This document shows, one piece after another, positions 41,488-50,146 of a stretch of DNA of 64,000 bases. Both the position numbers and the translations under genes were made by a program. Position 1 is the first letter of the stretch. Each line of letters begins with the position of its first letter. A model generated the notes under the pieces. It saw only the letters and a list, made by a program, of their open reading frames with translations, had not been told where the DNA came from and did not search any database. This DNA is from an uncultured Pirellula sp. (lineage in GTDB: Bacteria; Planctomycetota; Planctomycetia; Pirellulales; Pirellulaceae). The stretch spans positions 62,001-126,000 of the forward strand of contig CAITIE010000108.1 in NCBI GenBank assembly GCA_903892355.1, in the 5' to 3' direction.

Positions 41488-41843
41488 CGATATCACCGGA
41501 GCTTTCCGATGCCGAGTGTATAGTGGGTCCTTGCTGACGTGGGATCCGCAAAAAATTGCACAACGCATCGGGAAAGATCAAGCATCCGGAAAGATGTGTT
41601 AGACTTCGTACAGAAGATCAGAACGCTTTGGCCTGGGAGGCCTTGGTCGCTCGAAGCGACGAAACAACAACCCATCGGCTCGAACCAGTGGTCACGGATG
41701 CCCGGTTTGCATAAGACGGCAATGGTAACGCATTGCAGGCTTGGTGCTGACGATCGAGCTCCATCACGTGAACCAATCTGATCCAACCGTACCCTCCAGT
41801 CCTATCGGAGGTACGGGGGGAACTACTAGTTAAGGAGTCGAGA
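41488..41843. other. Leader region of clpX
   Basis: This 356-bp stretch precedes clpX. It carries a stem-loop close to the ribosome-binding site (41787-41816) and no convincing coding frame. Promoters for clpX probably lie here, but no clear hexamer pair was found. Confidence 0.4.
41787..41816 (+). other. Bulged stem-loop just upstream of clpX
   Basis: ccgtaccctcc and ggaggtacgg pair with a single bulged C around agtcctatc. It lies about 15 bp before the AAGGAG of clpX, in a position to affect translation or transcript stability. No T-run for termination follows. Confidence 0.4.
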
Positions 41844-43136
41844 ATGCCTTCAGGTAAGGATGTCATGGCCGGTCGTCGGACTGGCAGCGGTAGCACAACG
41901 AAAAAGAACGCCTTCTGTTCGTTCTGTCGCAAAAGCTACCGCGATGTAGGGCCACTGGTCGAAGGGCCAGGCGATGTCTACATCTGTGGTGAATGCATCG
42001 AGCTCTGCTCGTCGATTCTCGACCAAGAGCAACGGCGGCGTGGCCCGACCAAGAAACTCTTCAATGAGATCCCCGCTCCTCGCGAAATAGTCTCCCACCT
42101 CGATCAGTATGTGATCGGCCAAATCCAAACCAAGCGGGCGTTGGCGGTTGCAGTGCACAACCACTACAAGCGACTCAGCGCGGACTGGGAAGGCTCCGAC
42201 ATTGAAATCGAAAAGTCGAACATCCTTTTAGTCGGTCCAACAGGTAGCGGCAAAACGTTGATGGCTCGCACATTGGCTAAGATGCTCAACGTTCCATTTG
42301 CGATCGGTGATGCAACCACGCTGACCGAAGCTGGATACGTAGGCGAGGACGTCGAGAATCTGCTCCTCAAACTCCTGCATGCTGCCGATTTTGACATCGA
42401 AGCTGCCCAGCGAGGGATTCTTTACATCGATGAAATCGACAAGATCGGCAAGACGAGCCAAAACGTCTCGATCACCCGCGATGTCTCCGGTGAAGGCGTC
42501 CAGCAAGCGTTGCTGAAGATGCTCGAAGGGACCGTTGCCAACGTGCCACCACAAGGCGGACGCAAGCACCCTGAGCAGCAGTACATCCAAATGGATACCA
42601 CCAACATCCTTTTCATCTGCGGTGGGACCTTTGTCGGTGTCGAAGAGATCATCAGCAAGCGGCTTGGAAAGAAGTCTCTGGGCTTCGGTCCTGGAGCAAC
42701 CGTCCGCGAAGAAAAGGACGTCGCCCAACTTCTTTCCCATATCCATTCCGACGACATCCTCGAGTTCGGGATGATCCCAGAGTTGATCGGTCGCCTCCCC
42801 GTCGTGACCGCTCTCGCTCCGCTCGACGTCCCAGGCTTGATCAAAGTTCTCACCGAGCCAAAGAACGCCTTGGTCAAACAGTACCAAGCTCTCTTCGGGA
42901 TGGAAAACTGCGAACTGCATTTCTCCGAAGCCGCTCTCGGCTACATTGCCAACAAAGCGCATAGCAAGAGCGTAGGTGCACGCGGACTCCGCAGTATCGT
43001 CGAAGAAATCATGATGGACGTCATGTTCGAACTCCCCGAACAAGAAGAAGGGACTTCCTACACCATCGATATCGACGCCACCGATGGCAAAATCCGGCCA
43101 TTCAAAACTGTTCCCAAACGCAAAGAGAGCGCGTAA
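41844..43136 (+). CDS. clpX: ATP-dependent Clp protease ATP-binding subunit ClpX
   Basis: ClpX unfolds proteins and feeds them to ClpP. It has the N-terminal Cys4 zinc domain (CSFCRK...[10 protein letters not shown], about residues 25-56), Walker [11 protein letters not shown] (about 131-140), Walker [11 protein letters not shown] (about 192-201), the pore-region block [20 protein letters not shown], and the sensor-2 [20 protein letters not shown] near the C-terminus. At 430 residues it is normal for the family. AAGGAG precedes ATG 41844 by 7 bp. No clpP is adjacent, though clpX commonly follows clpP. Confidence 0.98.
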   Translation: MPSGKDVMAGRRTGSGSTTKKNAFCSFCRKSYRDVGPLVEGPGDVYICGECIELCSSILDQEQRRRGPTKKLFNEIPAPREIVSHLDQYVIGQIQTKRALAVAVHNHYKRLSADWEGSDIEIEKSNILLVGPTGSGKTLMARTLAKMLNVPFAIGDATTLTEAGYVGEDVENLLLKLLHAADFDIEAAQRGILYIDEIDKIGKTSQNVSITRDVSGEGVQQALLKMLEGTVANVPPQGGRKHPEQQYIQMDTTNILFICGGTFVGVEEIISKRLGKKSLGFGPGATVREEKDVAQLLSHIHSDDILEFGMIPELIGRLPVVTALAPLDVPGLIKVLTEPKNALVKQYQALFGMENCELHFSEAALGYIANKAHSKSVGARGLRSIVEEIMMDVMFELPEQEEGTSYTIDIDATDGKIRPFKTVPKRKESA

Positions 43137-43225
43137 TCTAGGTCATTCCCTTGCTGCCATCACATCCCCTTACGGGGGCAGGATGGTGCAGGACAAAACC
43201 TGATTACTCATCTGAAATTGCCCCC

Positions 43226-43269
43226 AAAAACAGGACTTAATGCCGCGGTGCTTAAGTCCTGTTTTTTTA
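43226..43269 (+). terminator. Intrinsic terminator after clpX
   Basis: aaaaacaggacttaa and ttaagtcctgttttttt form a 15-bp perfect stem around tgccgcggtgc, ending in T7. It is about 90 bp after the clpX stop. Confidence 0.95.
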
Positions 43270-43318
43270 TAGAACAAGAATAGAACGCGTTGCAATTCGT
43301 CAGTGCTTCACTAATCTA

Positions 43319-44053
43319 GTGGTCGTGAAGGGCGGGCTCAATCGTCGCCAAGCTTCGAAGGCTTGGCGGATTTGGAGCATTGCAAACTTGTTCAGCGTTT
43401 CGAGAAAAATCTGGTTCCTCTTTGGGACACAAAAAGGAGTAGCGATCACGCTGCTGCTCAGCTTTTGCTGCGCGCTACTTCCAGTCCCATCTGGAGGCCA
43501 GATTGAAAACTCCCGCTCTCTTCTGCGTTCAAAGGCATGTTCGGAGCCTTTTCCGTGTCAGAATTGCCGTTGTGGATGCAGTTCCGCGGAACAATGCTGG
43601 ACGAGTTGCTGCTGCTACTCGCTTCGTGAACGATTGGCATGGGCAAAGAAAAACAAAGTTGCCCCACCCGCATTCGTTGCATATCTGGTGGAGCTTGATC
43701 CTGAACTGGGGTCTGAAGGTTCCAAGAATCGATCGATTCCCAGCAAACCCACGTCGATTACGGAACAACTGCGACGAGCCGATTGTTGCCACAGTTTCAA
43801 GAAGACATGCTGCAATAAGAGCAAAGGAACGAGCAATGCGAAGGTCCGTAGCTCCAAGAATGTGATTCGTATTCTCGCGTTAAAGTGTCAAGGAAGAGTT
43901 TCTCTTTACTCAATGCTCCCATGGTTTAACTTCGAGTGGGATGGGCGACGCGATTGGATGGAGAGCGTCGCGGCACCTTCCTGGGTGATAGCTCCCGACG
44001 ACTGGGAGTGGATGGTGTATCCCCCCGATACTCCTCCTCCTAAAAACGCATAA
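43319..44053 (+). CDS. Very Cys-rich hypothetical protein, apparently a planctomycete type
   Basis: This 244-residue protein has a hydrophobic segment at about residues 39-58 (GVAITLLLSFCCALLPVPSG), a signal or anchor. A dense Cys core follows: CSEPFPCQNCRCGCSSAEQC, then WTSCCCYSLRERLAWAKKNK, about residues 73-112. I associate proteins with such a C-G-C...QCW..CCC...RLAWA motif with planctomycetes, where their role is unknown; this is recall, not a search. A second Cys patch is DCCHSFKKTCC near 153-163. The C-terminus is Trp-rich. The start is a GTG at 43319, a weak choice. Cys density suggests zinc or copper binding or disulfides in the envelope. Confidence 0.7.
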   Translation: MVVKGGLNRRQASKAWRIWSIANLFSVSRKIWFLFGTQKGVAITLLLSFCCALLPVPSGGQIENSRSLLRSKACSEPFPCQNCRCGCSSAEQCWTSCCCYSLRERLAWAKKNKVAPPAFVAYLVELDPELGSEGSKNRSIPSKPTSITEQLRRADCCHSFKKTCCNKSKGTSNAKVRSSKNVIRILALKCQGRVSLYSMLPWFNFEWDGRRDWMESVAAPSWVIAPDDWEWMVYPPDTPPPKNA

Positions 44054-44486
44054 GTACCATCGGAGCAATTGCTCTGGCGCTCTCTCACGCAAAGCTAAGG
44101 CGATGCCTACTCGAGGTTGCACAAACCTACTTGATGCATCGCTCCGAGGCTGTTTCATGTGCGACGGTGCATTATCTGACGTTTGGCTCAACGAGTACCC
44201 CGCGAACTGCAATGCGTTCGCAGGTGAATCGCTGATGCTCGCTACCCATCGCTCCTCACCGAATAGAATCGATTCGGGATGGCGCACTTGCACGGCTTTC
44301 CACCCGCCCTTCACAAGTGGGTCGTTTTTCCGTTCCAAGTGCGCCATTCTGAGTCGACCAAAGCGGTGATGGAATCTGCTGCTCGGCGCGGTAACAGCAC
44401 GCTCGCCTCGACACGCTCGCCTCGACGGGGCAAACGATGGGGCTATTAATTCTTCCATTACCATCAAACAAATCATTCGATCTTCA
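44054..44486. other. Intergenic region upstream of the DUF1559 protein gene
   Basis: This 433-bp stretch carries a 14-bp tandem duplication (acgctcgcctcgac, 44399-44412 and 44413-44426) and no supported gene. Frames on both strands here are short, unrelated to known families or antisense to neighbours. Confidence 0.45.
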
Positions 44487-45689
44487 ATGACTCTCCAAAT
44501 TGCTTTTTCTGCTTCGTTTGGTTCAGGCATCGATGCACTGCCAAGGCCGTATTCTCGAGCGATCGAGAGAACGAATTTACGGTCTTCGAAACGGTTGATT
44601 GCATCAACGCCGCGTATCGCGTTCACTCTGGTGGAACTGCTCGTCGTGGTTGCCATTATCGGTATTCTTGTAGGTTTGCTTCTACCTGCGGTCCAAGCTG
44701 CTCGGGAGGCGGCTAGGAGGATGCAATGCAGCAACAACACCAGGCAGTTGAGCTTGGCCATGATGAACTATGAGTCGGCATTCAAACGATTCCCGATGGG
44801 TGGAGGAGTTGACAGCGATTTCTCCGTCCAAGCTCGACTGCTGCCTTATCTCGAGCAAACGAACATCCATAATCTGCTTGATTATGGCCAGATTGCGTGG
44901 CGGGGACCATTCAATGCCAAGGTGCCGAATCCAAAATTCATTGCCGCCTTTGCGATGCCTATCGCGACGTTTTTATGTCCGAGCGATCCCGCGCCGAGCG
45001 TGCAGCAAGTGATTGTGAATGAAACCACCTACAATTACGGCGGCTTGAATTATTTGATCAGCTATGGCAGTGCGACAGGCACCAATAACGATCTGCGATG
45101 GAATACAGATGGTATTGTGTTTCAATTCTCGCAGCGAAGATTTCGTGATATCCAGGATGGTACATCGCAGACTGTGATGCTCAGCGAGTCAGTGCGGAGC
45201 GTAGGAGACGATATTACGTTGCCTGCTGGCAAGACACCTCGTTTTCCCTATCAGTACACCCTCAACGGTTCGGGTGGATTAAGTTCTGGATTGAATGCGA
45301 CGCCTGGGCTCAAAACGACAGGTTCGCCGTGGAGTTCTTTTGCAGATGCGAGCGGAATGGTTTCCAATCCTACGCTTGAAACGGTTTGGGGAGGGTTTAC
45401 TGGTTGGCGCGGTGGTTCAAGCCCGGCCCTTCGAGGTCGGGGAATATGCTGGGGATTCAGCGGCGCGATCAACTCCTTGACCAACGGCTATCTTTCTCCC
45501 AATAGTCGCATTCCGGACGTGGTGACTCACTTTACAGGTTACTTTGGTCCACGAAGCTATCACGGCAGTGGCGTTAATCTAGGGTTTGCAGATGGTTCGG
45601 TTCAGTACATCAGCAACAGCATCGATACGTCGATCCTCCGAGCTCTGCACTCGGTAAACGGTGGCGAAGTCATTCGAGATTTCGAATAG
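44487..45689 (+). CDS. DUF1559 prepilin-like surface protein
   Basis: DUF1559 proteins are abundant in planctomycetes and have a type IV prepilin-like N-terminus. Residues 45-64 read AFTLVELLVVVAIIGILVGL, with the Phe-Thr-Leu-Val-Glu signature cleaved by prepilin peptidase, and QAAREAARRMQCSNNTRQLS follows. The C-terminal part has HGSGVNLGFADGSVQYISNS, the conserved DUF1559 end (H-x-G-x-N..FADGS). A 40-residue lead before the prepilin motif is unusual; a start nearer the motif (TTG in LIASTPR) is possible. At 400 residues it is normal for the family. Confidence 0.93.
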   Translation: MTLQIAFSASFGSGIDALPRPYSRAIERTNLRSSKRLIASTPRIAFTLVELLVVVAIIGILVGLLLPAVQAAREAARRMQCSNNTRQLSLAMMNYESAFKRFPMGGGVDSDFSVQARLLPYLEQTNIHNLLDYGQIAWRGPFNAKVPNPKFIAAFAMPIATFLCPSDPAPSVQQVIVNETTYNYGGLNYLISYGSATGTNNDLRWNTDGIVFQFSQRRFRDIQDGTSQTVMLSESVRSVGDDITLPAGKTPRFPYQYTLNGSGGLSSGLNATPGLKTTGSPWSSFADASGMVSNPTLETVWGGFTGWRGGSSPALRGRGICWGFSGAINSLTNGYLSPNSRIPDVVTHFTGYFGPRSYHGSGVNLGFADGSVQYISNSIDTSILRALHSVNGGEVIRDFE

Positions 45690-45720
45690 TCAACGATCGC
45701 AATCCACCCGGCGTTGCCGC

Positions 45721-45768
45721 TGGGTTGTTTGTTGACTGGGTTGTTTGTTGACTGGGTTGCTTGTTGGC
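45721..45768. repeat. Three tandem copies of a 16-bp unit before the CxxCH protein gene
   Basis: The unit tgggttgtttgttgac occurs twice perfectly and once as tgggttgcttgttggc. It lies 50 bp upstream of the CxxCH-protein start, within a frame that is open in phase; the true start is downstream of it. Confidence 0.85.
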
Positions 45769-45818
45769 TAGTGGACTTAGTTGATGGCCCTTGGATATTC
45801 AATATGGGAAGTGTTCTT

Positions 45819-47114
45819 ATGAGCGAGTTGCGTTTCGTGGTTGCCCTTGCGATGGTGATCGGTATTTCTGGGGGTATGTTTGCAGAGACCCCATCGGAAC
45901 TCTACCAGCGACGTGTCGTTCCTCTGCTGCGATCGCCGGAGGGGAGCAGTTGTTCGGCATGCCACATGCAAGGAATGAAGCTCAGTGACTTCATGAACGT
46001 AGATCCGAGGGCGTCCTTTGCGTCGTTGCGAGCCCGTGGTTGGATCAATACAGAGTCACCTGGTGAATCCAAGTTGTTGGAGTTTATCGCGAAGACAAAC
46101 GCGACCTCCGATCCGATCCACGAGCGGGTTCGGCGTGCGGAGTTGGATGCGATCGGAGAGTGGATAAGATCAGCATGCCAGGACCCTGAATCCTTGAACA
46201 CACAACTTCCGGAACTGCGGGACCTCACGCTCGATGAGGCCTTGATACGGCATGCTCGCAAGGATCAGGTGCTCGGTCGGTTCGTCGACGTCATTTGGTC
46301 TCAATTGGAACGCTGCGCGAACTGCCATTCACCTGATAGGAATGCCAAACAAGTTGAAAAGAACGGTGCGTCGATGAGCTGGATTGTTCCGAAGTCACCG
46401 GGCGAAACGTTGCAGCTTTTGGAGAATCGAAAACTTATTGATCTCGCTGAACCCGGAAGCAGTTTGATCCGTGCCAAAGCGTTGGGGCATGAAGACCATG
46501 GGGGAGGAGTCAAATTCCCAGAGGATGGTCACACGGACCGGCAGTGGTCGAAGTTTATCGAGGATTACGCAGCGATCAAAAACCGGAGGTATGCCTCTTC
46601 CGATCAGATTCCTTCGATGGATTCGATTGCGACATGGCGGACCGGTCTGCATTTGAAGATCCAGGGATTATCGCAGGTTCCTTCGGGGCAATTCGGAGTG
46701 GTGGCTATGCACCGAATCCACCGTAGCGATGAAGGCCGCCAAATGGAAATGGTCGATCCTAAACCGGTTGCATTTGGCGAGGGACGCGTCAGCAACGACG
46801 GCACATCATGGGGGACTACCCTATGCTTGCTGTTGTCGGACGGCGAGGATCGTACGGATTCCGGGACCGATGAGGTTACTGGCAGAGAGGATGGCTCGTT
46901 GGATTGGCGAGATTTACTCACCGATGGCAAATACCAACTGCGTTGGGTATTGGTGGACGATCCGAGCAAGTCACTGGAGGAGATACTCAAACTCGCGCCG
47001 GACTCATTTATCGATATCGACGGGCTTTGGGCTCCAGGGCACGCAACTGCAAAGAGTTTTCGATACACGGATTTTCAGCGATGGAAATCGCAACGCCGCT
47101 CGACAGGTCCGTGA
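45819..47114 (+). CDS. Exported protein with two CxxCH haem-binding motifs
   Basis: This 431-residue protein has a signal peptide (FVVALAMVIGISGGMFA, about residues 5-21). CSACH (about 47-51, in GSSCSACHMQG) and CANCH (about 168-172, in ERCANCHSPD) are c-type haem sites. The N-terminal ETPSELYQRRVVPLLRSPEG is like the planctomycete 'cytochrome' surface proteins. The region after residue 250 has no haem and reads as a beta-rich domain (LHLKIQGLSQVPSGQFGVVA). GGAAG precedes the ATG at 45819. Two haems and a large non-haem domain suggest an electron-transfer or substrate-binding role at the cell surface. Confidence 0.78.
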   Translation: MSELRFVVALAMVIGISGGMFAETPSELYQRRVVPLLRSPEGSSCSACHMQGMKLSDFMNVDPRASFASLRARGWINTESPGESKLLEFIAKTNATSDPIHERVRRAELDAIGEWIRSACQDPESLNTQLPELRDLTLDEALIRHARKDQVLGRFVDVIWSQLERCANCHSPDRNAKQVEKNGASMSWIVPKSPGETLQLLENRKLIDLAEPGSSLIRAKALGHEDHGGGVKFPEDGHTDRQWSKFIEDYAAIKNRRYASSDQIPSMDSIATWRTGLHLKIQGLSQVPSGQFGVVAMHRIHRSDEGRQMEMVDPKPVAFGEGRVSNDGTSWGTTLCLLLSDGEDRTDSGTDEVTGREDGSLDWRDLLTDGKYQLRWVLVDDPSKSLEEILKLAPDSFIDIDGLWAPGHATAKSFRYTDFQRWKSQRRSTGP

Positions 47115-47177
47115 TCGGAACGCTAGGAGCCTCCGGCACAAATTGGCCTTCGGTTCGCGTTGAGATCGGCTCTGGTA

Positions 47178-48605
47178 TTACGAGTAGAGCTGAATCGCTT
47201 TGACGATGGCGTCGATTTCATTGGGGACGGCGATGGCTCGGTTGGCAAAAGAGGCTCGCGAAACACCGCGGCTTCCTAGGACATCGTTGAACTTTTCCTG
47301 GTCGGTGGTGTGATAAGCCACCGTAGCGGTGGGGTCTTTGAGCTGATGGCCGGTCAAGATACAAACGACGCGATCGTCCATGCCGATGACTCCTTGCTGA
47401 CGCAAAAGTTTGGCTCCAGCGACGCTTGCCGCGCTCGCAGGTTCGCACCCGATTCCCCCTGCGCCCACTTGGGCTTTCGCATCGAGGATTTCTTGGTCGG
47501 AGACTTTGCGGACAACGCCATCGCAAACATCGAGTGCGCGGAGGCATTTTTTAAGATTGACAGGGCGATTGATCTCGATGGCGCTGGCGATGGTGTCTGC
47601 TTTGATTTTGCCTCGATCGAGTTCGTCGTAGTACCAGCAAGCGGTTTCCATGCGCGGCCGACCGCGGTTCCATTTAAGGTTGCGTTGGTTGTAAAGCACG
47701 TCGAGTGTGTCGGCTCCGGCCGCGTTGATGACAGCGAGACGAGGAACACGATCGATCAATCCGAGTTCACGAAGCTCAAGGAATGCTTTACCAAAAGCGC
47801 TGCTATTTCCAAGGTTCCCCCCTGGGACGACGATCCAATCGGGGACTTCCCATCGCAATGCTTCCAGCACTCGGTACATCACCGTCTTTTGGCCTTCGAG
47901 CCGGAATGGGTTCACGCTATTGACCAGATAGATCCCTAGCTCTCTGGACACTTCTTGGACGCGAGCCATGGCATCATCGAAGTCCCCTGCGATTTGGACG
48001 GTCAACGCGCCATACTCGAGGGCTTGGGAAAGTTTCCCGTACGAGATTTTGCCGCTGCCGATAAAAATCACGGCCTTCATCAGTTGTGTCACCGCGCAGT
48101 ACATGGCGAGCGAGGCGCTGGTATTTCCGGTCGAGGCACAGGCTGCCCGTTTCGCCCCGATCATGTGTGCGTGGGTGAACGCGGCACACATGCCATTGTC
48201 TTTGAACGAACCCGACGGGTTCATCCCCTCGTATTGCAGGTAGAGTTGACCTGGGCGAATCCCGACATAACGAGCCACGCTGTCTGCTTGTTGGAGCAGC
48301 GTTTGGCCTTCGCCGACCGTGATAACACGGTTTTGGGGAGCGTAGGGAAGCAGTTCATGGAATCGCCAAACGCCGGAGAATCGAAGCGGCTCAAAGCGTC
48401 GCGACCACATTGCCTCGAAATCCGAAAGCCGTTTGGGGACGGGTAAGCGGTCCCAATCGTAAACGACGTCCAATAGATCACCGCAGGCTCTGCAGCGAGT
48501 CAGAACTTCGTCGACGCTGTAGGTCGCAGCGCAGTCCACATTGAGGCAGCGCTGGTGAGCGGTATCGGTTTTTGCGGTGGTAGGTGCGGTCAAGGTACTA
48601 GCCAT
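47178..48605 (-). CDS. thrC: Threonine synthase
   Basis: The enzyme converts O-phosphohomoserine to threonine with PLP. An N-terminal Cys pattern ([14 protein letters not shown]...[11 protein letters not shown]) is a zinc-ribbon-like lead seen in many archaeal-type Thr[12 protein letters not shown] near residue 135 holds the PLP lysine. [15 protein letters not shown] and [16 protein letters not shown] (PLP phosphate loop) follow. At 475 residues it is normal for this type. I start at ATG 48605; a longer frame begins at 48650. It is convergent with the CxxCH-protein gene. Confidence 0.93.
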   Translation of the reverse strand: MASTLTAPTTAKTDTAHQRCLNVDCAATYSVDEVLTRCRACGDLLDVVYDWDRLPVPKRLSDFEAMWSRRFEPLRFSGVWRFHELLPYAPQNRVITVGEGQTLLQQADSVARYVGIRPGQLYLQYEGMNPSGSFKDNGMCAAFTHAHMIGAKRAACASTGNTSASLAMYCAVTQLMKAVIFIGSGKISYGKLSQALEYGALTVQIAGDFDDAMARVQEVSRELGIYLVNSVNPFRLEGQKTVMYRVLEALRWEVPDWIVVPGGNLGNSSAFGKAFLELRELGLIDRVPRLAVINAAGADTLDVLYNQRNLKWNRGRPRMETACWYYDELDRGKIKADTIASAIEINRPVNLKKCLRALDVCDGVVRKVSDQEILDAKAQVGAGGIGCEPASAASVAGAKLLRQQGVIGMDDRVVCILTGHQLKDPTATVAYHTTDQEKFNDVLGSRGVSRASFANRAIAVPNEIDAIVKAIQLYS

Positions 48606-48979
48606 GGTCGAGAACCATAGGTCGTGTCGGCGGCTCGAGGGGGGGGCCATTCGAAAGCCCCCTCAGTTTATACCATCCGCGGAAGAGTCTAACGGCAAAA
48701 CCGGTACAGCCGGAATAAACCAGCTGTCGATAGGACCCGTGACAACGGCCTGCGTTCGCGGTTTCCGCGAACTTTACGGCGGTTTTCTAGGTCACTGTTT
48801 GGCGTGACACTTTACTTGTTCTGGATTAGAATACCTGCCGACGGGATTAGAAAACGTTTTGGTAGGTGAAAGGTTGCTCGAGACGCAGGGCGTTCTTTAG
48901 CCCGCGCCGATTCGCCCTGACCTAGTCCCACCCGGCCCGATCCCTTGCATTACCCTTTTTCCCCAATGAGCCTTTCCGA
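48606..48979. other. Intergenic region between divergent thrC and rsfS
   Basis: This 374-bp stretch should hold promoters for both genes. It has a perfect 8-bp inverted repeat (48754-48772), an accggt palindrome near 48698 and a long GC-rich leader before rsfS. No frame in it is convincing. The conserved look of 48680-48780 could be a structured RNA leader, but I cannot identify it. Confidence 0.4.
48754..48772. other. Perfect inverted repeat gttcgcgg-ttt-ccgcgaac
   Basis: Eight perfect base pairs around a TTT loop, without a T-run. Such a hairpin may be a protein-binding site or part of an RNA leader of thrC (complement) or rsfS. Confidence 0.6.
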
Positions 48980-49429
48980 ATGACCATCGTAGGAAACGAT
49001 TCTGTCACCATCACCACGAATCCTAAGACGGTTGCGGATAGTATCGAATCAGCCAAAATCGCAGCGAGAATCGCAGCGGAAAACAAAGGGCAGGACATCG
49101 TCGTGCTCGATTTGTCCCGCCAAACCAGCATTTTTGACTGTTTCGTGATCGCCACTGGAACCAGTCGTCGGCAGCTGCACGCGATCGCGGAGGAAATCCA
49201 TCGCGAGCTCAAAAAACGGGGTGAAGTCCGTCTCTCGATGTCTGGCTACGATGAAAGCCATTGGATTGCCATCGATTACGGCGGAATCATCATCCACCTC
49301 TTCGACGAGGAAAATCGCAAGTTTTACGATCTGGAAGGGTTGTGGGCGGATGGTGCCCGGGTCGATTTGGCCGAGGTGCTCAAGAACACTGGGGCACGGA
49401 TCAGCACGATCGAATCCGTTGGTCCTTAA
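48980..49429 (+). CDS. rsfS: Ribosomal silencing factor RsfS
   Basis: RsfS binds ribosomal protein uL14 and blocks subunit joining in starvation. The core (about residues 38-130) has GQDIVVLDLSRQTSIFDCFV, IATGTSRRQLHAIAEEIHRE, HWIAIDYGGIIIHLFDEENR and FYDLEGLWADGARVDL; the D-Y-G...V/I-H-x-F and YDLEGLW blocks are the RsfS/Iojap signature. At 149 residues it is typical, with an N-terminal lead of about 25 residues. It stands alone on the plus strand. Confidence 0.95.
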   Translation: MTIVGNDSVTITTNPKTVADSIESAKIAARIAAENKGQDIVVLDLSRQTSIFDCFVIATGTSRRQLHAIAEEIHRELKKRGEVRLSMSGYDESHWIAIDYGGIIIHLFDEENRKFYDLEGLWADGARVDLAEVLKNTGARISTIESVGP

Positions 49430-49592
49430 TCGGTTAAAGCGAGCGGTTATCCGTTCGCCGGCGATTCTCGAATAGGCCACACCTTCTAAGGTGTTTTCGC
49501 AGCAGTATTGGCCGGATCCGATGTGCTGATAGAATGGTTGCTGGCTGAGGGGGAGCCACTCAGGCTCCCCGCAATACCGAGGGAGTAGAGTC

Positions 49593-49784
49593 ATGTCGAT
49601 TTCAGTGGAATACCTTCTTTGGGTCCTGCCGGTGCTTGCGGCAGTCTCGCTGGTTATGGCAGCAACCCGGCACGAACGAACCGATCTGATTCTCAAACAA
49701 TCCTGGAGCACTGCCATTTGGGCCGTTAGCTTTTTGGGAATTGTTGCCGCCGTGATCGGATTGGCGATATGGTGGATCGGTTGA
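49593..49784 (+). CDS. Small two-helix membrane protein
   Basis: This 63-residue protein has two hydrophobic helices: YLLWVLPVLAAVSLVMAAT (about residues 7-25) and AIWAVSFLGIVAAVIGLAIW (about 41-60), joined by a charged loop (RHERTDLILKQSW). GGGAG precedes ATG 49593 by about 8 bp. The lack of repeats and the good ribosome-binding site support a real gene. Function is unknown. Confidence 0.72.
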   Translation: MSISVEYLLWVLPVLAAVSLVMAATRHERTDLILKQSWSTAIWAVSFLGIVAAVIGLAIWWIG

Positions 49785-49879
49785 TCGCGTTTGAGGGTGC
49801 CCCCTCCCGACACTTCAACGAAGTGTGACTACGGGCACGATTGCGGCGACTACTGGATACTCAAAACGGAGAAATTGCT

Positions 49880-50110
49880 ATGCCCTTGTACGAGTACCGA
49901 TGCGACGATTGCAACAATGAGGCGGAACTCCTCGTGAAGAACTTGGAATCCAAACCGGAATGCCCCAAGTGCGGATCCCAACATATGTCGAAGCTTTTGA
50001 GCGTGATCGGGACACCTGTTATCGGCGATTCGCCATCGAGGGGTTCCCGTTCCGAGGGGGAAACCTGTGGTCGATCGCAATGCGCTCGCGGTTGCATGTT
50101 CGGCAACTGA
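49880..50110 (+). CDS. FmdB-type zinc-ribbon regulatory protein
   Basis: This 76-residue protein has MPLYEYRCDDCNNEAELLVK, the FmdB/CxxC_CXXC_SSSS start, with a Cys4 ribbon (CDDC and CPKC in ECPKCGSQHMSKLLS). A short Gly/Ser/Cys tail (GETCGRSQCARGCM) follows. ATG 49880 with GGAG about 10 bp upstream is preferred to the earlier start. Members are small putative regulators of unknown specific function. Confidence 0.85.
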   Translation: MPLYEYRCDDCNNEAELLVKNLESKPECPKCGSQHMSKLLSVIGTPVIGDSPSRGSRSEGETCGRSQCARGCMFGN

Positions 50111-50146
50111 GGAACGCATGGCTGGCAATTCATCATAGGTCCTATC

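Noticed and set aside
44103-44369. 88-aa plus-strand frame between the Cys-rich and DUF1559 genes
   Set aside because: No ribosome-binding site or recognisable domain, and composition unlike the neighbours.
43910-44761. 283-aa minus-strand frame
   Set aside because: Overlaps the ends of the Cys-rich and DUF1559 genes on the other strand and does not read like a protein.
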